From assembly GCA_963639765.1 (NCBI GenBank), contig CAVHXA010000016.1, forward strand, positions 1 through 43,235: a DNA stretch of 43,235 bases, in the 5' to 3' direction. The notes below the pieces were generated by a model. The model saw only the letters and a list, made by a program, of their open reading frames with translations, had not been told where the DNA came from and did not search any database. The stretch is from CAVHXA01 sp963639765. GTDB taxonomy: Bacteria > Bacillota > Clostridia > Oscillospirales > Oscillospiraceae. The translations under genes were made by a program, and so were the position numbers. This document shows, piece after piece, positions 39,386-43,235 of the stretch. The stretch's first letter is position 1, and each line of letters starts with the position of its first letter.

Positions 39386-40213
39386 TTACAGTAAATCCAG
39401 TCTCTGCAGGATGAGCGCTAGCTCCTCACGCCGCACATAGTCTCTCGGACGCGTGCCGTCCATGATGCCCGTGTTGTACGCTGCTTTCCATGCATCTGCG
39501 GCATAGCCGAAGGACTTCTCCGGCGGTTCGGCCTCCGCAGGAATGTCGGAGTTCAAGCCGTCCACGGCATTCGCCGCCGTCTCTGCAGCATCCTCCGCAT
39601 AGATGCGCGTGACGTTTTCCAAGAAGGAATCCCAATGCGGCAGGATGTACACGGGGCAGTTCTTGCCCGACCAGTATTTGTGCGGATACACGTCATAAGC
39701 CGGGTCGAGCTTATGCTCACGGCACAGATACGCAACCAGATACGCCGTAGTTTCCTCGGTCTCCGCGTCCTCACCGATGGCCTCGATGGCAATGGTATCA
39801 AGGTTCCCGCCGATTTTCTTCTTTCCGTTCTTCGACTTCTTCCGGCCGGAGCCGTCTCCCGCGTGCCAGCCTCTCTCGTTGTCCGTAAGCAGTCTCCAGA
39901 TGTCGGAGTGCCAGACATAGTAATGCACAACCACACCGCCCATGTTGCCGTTGTAGGTGGCGCGGGTATACTGCTCTGCGGCATTCGTGCCCGACTGCAC
40001 GTTAATCATCTCGGTGTTGTGTACGGTGATGCCAAGCGGCACGCCCGCCGTGCCGATCGAGGCACAGGGCTTCATCTTCCCGCCCTTCTTGACATAGGAC
40101 GCAACGTCCTTCGTAGCCGTAAGGGTATCGGGGATGAGCTTTGAATTGATGCTGAGAGTTTTCCCCGCAACAACGTATGTAAGGACGTCGTTCGGTTCCA
40201 GATAGTTCGCCAT
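39386..40213 (-). CDS. Endolysin: N-acetylmuramoyl-L-alanine amidase
   Basis: 275 aa, ATG at 40213 behind GGAGGAA. Amidase_2 domain: zinc ligands His65 (GITVHNT), the His of YPHKYW and the Cys of GKNCP, with HYYVWHSDIW and TIAIEAIGED between. The C-terminus (FGYAADAWKAAYNTGIMDG..YVRREELALILQRL) is an SLH-like wall-binding motif. It cuts the amide bond between MurNAc and L-Ala at the end of infection. It follows holin by two bases. Confidence 0.93.
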   Translation of the reverse strand: MANYLEPNDVLTYVVAGKTLSINSKLIPDTLTATKDVASYVKKGGKMKPCASIGTAGVPLGITVHNTEMINVQSGTNAAEQYTRATYNGNMGGVVVHYYVWHSDIWRLLTDNERGWHAGDGSGRKKSKNGKKKIGGNLDTIAIEAIGEDAETEETTAYLVAYLCREHKLDPAYDVYPHKYWSGKNCPVYILPHWDSFLENVTRIYAEDAAETAANAVDGLNSDIPAEAEPPEKSFGYAADAWKAAYNTGIMDGTRPRDYVRREELALILQRLDLL

Positions 40214-40215
40214 CG

Positions 40216-40437
40216 TTATTCCTCCGTCTTCTCCTCTGTGGGTTCCACCTCCGGCAGTCCCGCGATGCTGGTCAAAATACTCAGCACACCCGCAAGAAGC
40301 GCCGAGCTGCCGACATACGCCCAGTCCACGCCGCCGAAGACCGCCGCGCATCCGACAGAGGCGATCGCCGTCTGTGCAACCGTCTTAATGGCGCGGATAC
40401 CCGCCGCCTTGATCCATGCCTTGAAATTCGTTCCCAT
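40216..40437 (-). CDS. Holin (r1t-like)
   Basis: 73 aa, ATG at 40437. RAIKTVAQTAIASVGCAAVFG and YVGSSALLAGVLSILTSIAG are two membrane segments with a short turn; the C-terminus is acidic (EPTEEKTEE). Layout and wording match the r1t-type holin family. It opens the membrane for the amidase that follows two bases later. Confidence 0.85.
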   Translation of the reverse strand: MGTNFKAWIKAAGIRAIKTVAQTAIASVGCAAVFGGVDWAYVGSSALLAGVLSILTSIAGLPEVEPTEEKTEE

Positions 40438-40461
40438 GACACCTTTGCTCCTTTCCCGTGC

Positions 40462-40674
40462 TTATCTGCGCAGCTCATCCAGACTGTGCTCGACCTCGGT
40501 CAAGCGCCCTTCAACCTTGTACATCCTCTCGATGAGCGAGTTATGCGCCTGTACCTTCTTCTCAAGCTGCTCCAAGCGGTACACAACGAGCTTTGCCGAA
40601 GTCGCGATTCCGGCAAGGCTTCCCAAAAGCGTACCCGCAAGCGAGAGGAGACCGACCACAACGGAGTCCGGCAT
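40462..40674 (-). CDS. XhlA-like membrane-associated lysis accessory protein
   Basis: 70 aa from ATG 40674, which shares a base with the stop of the preceding gene (TAATG). One N-terminal membrane segment (VVVGLLSLAGTLLGSLAGI) is followed by a heptad helix (YRLEQLEKKVQAHNSLIERM). The form is that of haemolysin XhlA-like proteins that accompany holins. Confidence 0.8.
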   Translation of the reverse strand: MPDSVVVGLLSLAGTLLGSLAGIATSAKLVVYRLEQLEKKVQAHNSLIERMYKVEGRLTEVEHSLDELRR

Positions 40675-41093
40675 TAGGCCTCCACCTCCGTCCAACCCGC
40701 AGGATACGCATCCGGCGCGTACACATTCGCATCAATGGTACTCTCATACACCTTCCCGTTGTAGACAACTCTGTCACCCTTCGCGTACGCATCGTGCGCA
40801 CCTGTGGGCTGTACAAATTCGTCATATCCCGTTCCGGCATCGATTTTCACGGTCGACCAAAGGCTGACCGCCGTGTCGGGCGTCCAGTCACTCTGCGCCG
40901 TATGCGCCTGTACGCAGACGTACAGAGAGCCGTTGTAGCGGACGCGCTTGCCGACAGCGTAGGTAGTGGAGCTGTCCCACGCGGGAAAAAGATCCGTGCA
41001 GGACAGAGCCTCCTCTGCGGTCAGCTCCGCGCGCTCTGCAATCGCTTCAATCATGGCGCGAAGCTCCCGCGCCTCTTTCATCGTAAGTGCCAT
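40674..41093 (-). CDS. Carbohydrate-binding module protein (two CBM5/12-like domains)
   Basis: 139 aa, ATG at 41093 with GGGGAGG. A short helix (KEARELRAMIEAIAERAELT) precedes two chitin-binding-type modules: FPAWDSSTTYAVGKRVRYNG..WTPDTAVSLW and AHDAYAKGDRVVYNGKVYES..PAGWTEV. Such modules in gut Clostridia phages are thought to sit at the tail tip and hold wall or mucus glycans; that is family knowledge. Confidence 0.8.
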   Translation of the reverse strand: MALTMKEARELRAMIEAIAERAELTAEEALSCTDLFPAWDSSTTYAVGKRVRYNGSLYVCVQAHTAQSDWTPDTAVSLWSTVKIDAGTGYDEFVQPTGAHDAYAKGDRVVYNGKVYESTIDANVYAPDAYPAGWTEVEA

Positions 41094-41111
41094 GGTGATG
41101 TCCTCCCCTTT

Positions 41112-41471
41112 TTAGCGTCCTGTGATGATAGCCAGAAGCTCACTCGCAGTCGGCTGTCCCATGTAGATGATGACCATACCGTCCGGGCGAACCAGAGCAT
41201 CGCCGCGAACGCTCCACGAAGAGCAGTCCTCGGTGTCGGTCACGGTCTCCACGGTCTGGTTTCCGTCCGCATCCGTCACGGTTTCCTCGCGGACGGTAGT
41301 CACGGTGTATTCCGCATCCGCGCAGAACGTGGACAGGACATCGGGCAGAGAGCTGTACTGCGTAATGCAAAACGCCCTCCACGCACGTCCCGAGGGGAAA
41401 TAGCGCACCCCGGACGGAGTATCCTCAAGCGGAAACGTCACGCCCGAAGCAAATGTTACGGTCTGTGTCAT
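41112..41471 (-). CDS. Hypothetical late protein (119 aa)
   Basis: ATG at 41471, seven bases after AGGAGG. Beta-rich with FASGVTFPLEDTPSGVRYFP and VTVREETVTDADGNQTVETVTD-type turns. It sits between the leucine-rich-repeat and carbohydrate-binding genes, so a tail-tip or baseplate accessory role is likely. No family recognised. Confidence 0.7.
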   Translation of the reverse strand: MTQTVTFASGVTFPLEDTPSGVRYFPSGRAWRAFCITQYSSLPDVLSTFCADAEYTVTTVREETVTDADGNQTVETVTDTEDCSSWSVRGDALVRPDGMVIIYMGQPTASELLAIITGR

Positions 41472-41541
41472 GTGTGTTCCTCCTTAATTGAGTTTTAGGC
41501 TGCAGAGTAAAATGTTCCTTTTTTGGGGCTGCACCTTCCGC

Positions 41542-42507
41542 TTACGGATATACGATTTCATTCGCAGTGTAGTATGTGGTATTGATGGACGGCGTACCCG
41601 TAAAGCTGCCGCCGGTGCCGGAGAACATAGACCCGAGCGCATTGCTTGCCGTAGTGCCAGTGCCGGACATCGGTATGCGGTATGCGTATTTGTATGTAGA
41701 GTCCTGCGTTTTGGAAAGTTTGATCATGCTGCAGCCGTTGAACATATAGCCGTAGCAGTTCGTCGCCAGCGTAGTTGCCGGAAGTGCTGGTGCAGTCGTG
41801 AGTGACGTGCAGTATTGGAACATCTCCCTGTAGCAGTTCGTCGCCAATGTAGTTGCCGGAAGTGCCGGTGCAGCCGTGAGTGCCGTGCAGCCGTAGAACA
41901 TGGCGCGGTAGCAGCCCTCCGTCAATGTGGTCGCCGGAAGTGCCGGTGCAGCCGTGAGTGACGTGCAACCGTAGAACATCTGGGCATAGCACTCCCTTGT
42001 CAGCGTAGTTGCCGGAAGCTGCGGCACTTCAACTAAATTCGTACAACTGTTGAACATTGACTGACAATTGTATGCACTTGGTATGATAAGTTCCTTTGCC
42101 GACACAATTGCCATTTGGCGTGCGAACATATATTTATATGATACGTTTTGCCCGGAGCAGCCGTTCAATGCTGTGGCTTGCCAGTTCACAACGCCATCCA
42201 AATTCCCCGATAGAGACACATTAGATCCCGTAATCCGCCAGTCACCCATATAGCTCGAGCCGGCTATGCGAGTTTGCCCCTCGCCTCGAATATACAGTTT
42301 GTTGTCAGCTCCGCTTGATATTTCCGTCCCCGTCCAGTTCGTCCAGACTTCATTGTCCTGTGAATAGTATAAATACGATGGAGAGCCAAACAAGTTCTCA
42401 GACGATGCTTTCAGCGTAAAACTTGACGGGCTAGAAAGCATCAGATACGGCAGGATCTTCTCCGTCACGCTGATCCTATGCCTACCCAGAAAAATCCCGT
42501 ATCCCAT
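41542..42507 (-). CDS. Leucine-rich-repeat (BspA-like) surface-binding protein
   Basis: 321 aa, ATG at 42507. About 135 N-terminal residues form a beta-rich head. Four or more 26-aa repeats follow (CTSLTAAPALPATTL..CYxxMFxG), close to BspA-like leucine-rich repeats found in gut bacteria and phages, encoded by 78-bp units at about 41730-42040. The C-terminus is a Gly/Ser/Thr tail. It probably contributes to adsorption. The nearly identical repeats may recombine. Confidence 0.8.
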   Translation of the reverse strand: MGYGIFLGRHRISVTEKILPYLMLSSPSSFTLKASSENLFGSPSYLYYSQDNEVWTNWTGTEISSGADNKLYIRGEGQTRIAGSSYMGDWRITGSNVSLSGNLDGVVNWQATALNGCSGQNVSYKYMFARQMAIVSAKELIIPSAYNCQSMFNSCTNLVEVPQLPATTLTRECYAQMFYGCTSLTAAPALPATTLTEGCYRAMFYGCTALTAAPALPATTLATNCYREMFQYCTSLTTAPALPATTLATNCYGYMFNGCSMIKLSKTQDSTYKYAYRIPMSGTGTTASNALGSMFSGTGGSFTGTPSINTTYYTANEIVYP

Positions 42508-42514
42508 CTATCGG

Positions 42515-42727
42515 TCACACTCCCGTCTCACGCATCAGCACGTCTTCCATGTACTTCATGCAGACGATGCCGTGCTTGCGGTATAAATCGTCATACTTGC
42601 ATTGCATCGTGTACAGCTCCGTGTTCAGCTTTTCGATTTCACAAAGGAGCTTCTGGATGTTCTCGTCCGTAGCCTTGAGTCCGTGATTCACGCAGGCAGG
42701 AGAATCTGTAACGTCACTGTAGTTCAT
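42515..42727 (-). CDS. Small helical protein after the fibre
   Basis: 70 aa, ATG at 42727 overlapping the fibre stop as ATGA, with GGAGG upstream. Coiled-coil content (ENIQKLLCEIEKLNTELYTM). It could be a fibre chaperone by position. Function unknown. Confidence 0.65.
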   Translation of the reverse strand: MNYSDVTDSPACVNHGLKATDENIQKLLCEIEKLNTELYTMQCKYDDLYRKHGIVCMKYMEDVLMRETGV

Positions 42728-43235
42728 CTCACAACCTCCACCACAATCGGAATCGCCGTTCCGATGGATTCCTTCGCGCGGACGGTCAGCGTATTCGCCG
42801 CCGTTGGGCGTATGTCATAGATTTTCGCCACGTTCTCCAGAGCCGTATCCATGTCAGCCGAAGCCGAAAGGCTTGCCATGTTGACATCCCACAGGATGTT
42901 GTCTGAGGCAAGGATGCCCGAAACGGATATGGTCTGCGTATAAGGAGCTGCCGATCCAGACCAGCTCGTCCCGGTCGAAGCCGTATACACCGCCTTCGAA
43001 GCCTTCGCATTCCAAGCTGTTCTCTCTGCCGCCGTGATGTGGACGGTAGTGTCCCCCGTATGCGATGTCAAATCGGATGCGTTCGCCTTTGCATTCCAAG
43101 CCGTGCGCTCAGAGGACGTGACATGGACGGTGGTATCGGACACATGACTGTCAAGCGCAGTCTCGCTGGCTGCCCCGATTCCCGCCGCCGTAATCCCGTG
43201 CGGATTTGATGCAGACGTATGGCTGTCCAGATTCG
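42724..43235 (-). CDS. Collagen-like tail fibre, C-terminal part (start at 1778)
   Basis: This is the end of the gene that begins at 1778; bases 43181-43235 duplicate 1-55. It adds SERTAWNAKA repeats and the beta-rich tip ending IGTAIPIVVEVVR, with stop at 42724. The frame across the join gives GITAAGIGAASETALDSHV, typical of phage fibre shafts. No new start is needed here. Confidence 0.85.
   Translation of the reverse strand, partial: NLDSHTSASNPHGITAAGIGAASETALDSHVSDTTVHVTSSERTAWNAKANASDLTSHTGDTTVHITAAERTAWNAKASKAVYTASTGTSWSGSAAPYTQTISVSGILASDNILWDVNMASLSASADMDTALENVAKIYDIRPTAANTLTVRAKESIGTAIPIVVEVVR
43181..43235. repeat. Terminal direct repeat, copy 2 (circular overlap)
   Basis: Identical over 55 bases to positions 1-55. 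The two copies mark the artificial cut of a circular sequence inside the tail-fibre gene. Confidence 0.95.

Noticed and set aside
1..43235. tRNA genes, CRISPR arrays, insertion sequences, reverse transcriptases or known defence cassettes
   Set aside because: I looked for them on both strands and saw none that I could support.

Overview
The window is the complete genome of a temperate tailed phage, opened at an arbitrary point. The last 55 bases (43181-43235) repeat the first 55 exactly, so the molecule closes to a circle of 43,180 bp and the cut falls inside a tail-fibre gene. By eye the GC content is high (roughly 60%). Ribosome-binding sites are strong AGGAGG types, GTG and TTG starts are frequent, and the lysis, SSB, RecT and zinc-ribbon proteins look like those of phages of gut Clostridia (Firmicutes). 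I see no tape-measure, tail-tube or sheath gene. There is a long portal, a large polyvalent ejection-type protein and a stump-like protein, so I infer a podovirus-like particle.

Layout. A lysogeny switch lies at 22.6-23.5 kb: a rightward Xre-type repressor and a leftward Cro-like gene, each with a good sigma-70 promoter. A 59-aa gene (23329-23508, leftward) has its own near-consensus promoter and runs convergently into the repressor gene. A large serine recombinase (23619-25223) follows. From the Cro-like gene a long leftward early operon runs to 11345. It holds many small zinc-ribbon proteins, a Lar-like protein, a lytic transglycosylase with a signal peptide, YqaJ nuclease and RecT, a DUF4373-type replication initiator with a probable origin inside its own gene, dUTPase, RusA-like resolvase, SSB and an ArpU/DUF1492-like late regulator.

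Two rightward genes (10286-11226) interrupt this plan: an acidic protein with an Asp-Glu tract and an HTH protein, with their own near-perfect promoter, an upstream 20-bp palindrome and a terminator. Next to them is a stretch of about 1.2 kb without genes (8967-10170), full of dyads, direct repeats and an AT-rich island. It contains a candidate late promoter and probably the packaging site.

The late leftward operon starts at terS (8966). It runs through terL, portal, scaffold, decoration protein and major capsid, then the collagen-like fibre that crosses the cut, a leucine-rich-repeat protein, a carbohydrate-binding protein, XhlA-like protein, holin and amidase, then a coiled-coil fibre, a stump-like protein, a repeat-rich structural protein and a 2756-aa polyvalent protein. 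It ends at a strong terminator shared with the recombinase (25236-25270).

Points most worth a second look are the lambda-O-like origin inside the initiator gene, the small gene opposing the repressor whose sequence resembles the repressor tail, a dense structured-RNA candidate at 22.16-22.40 kb, the acidic protein/HTH cassette, and the non-coding control region before terS.
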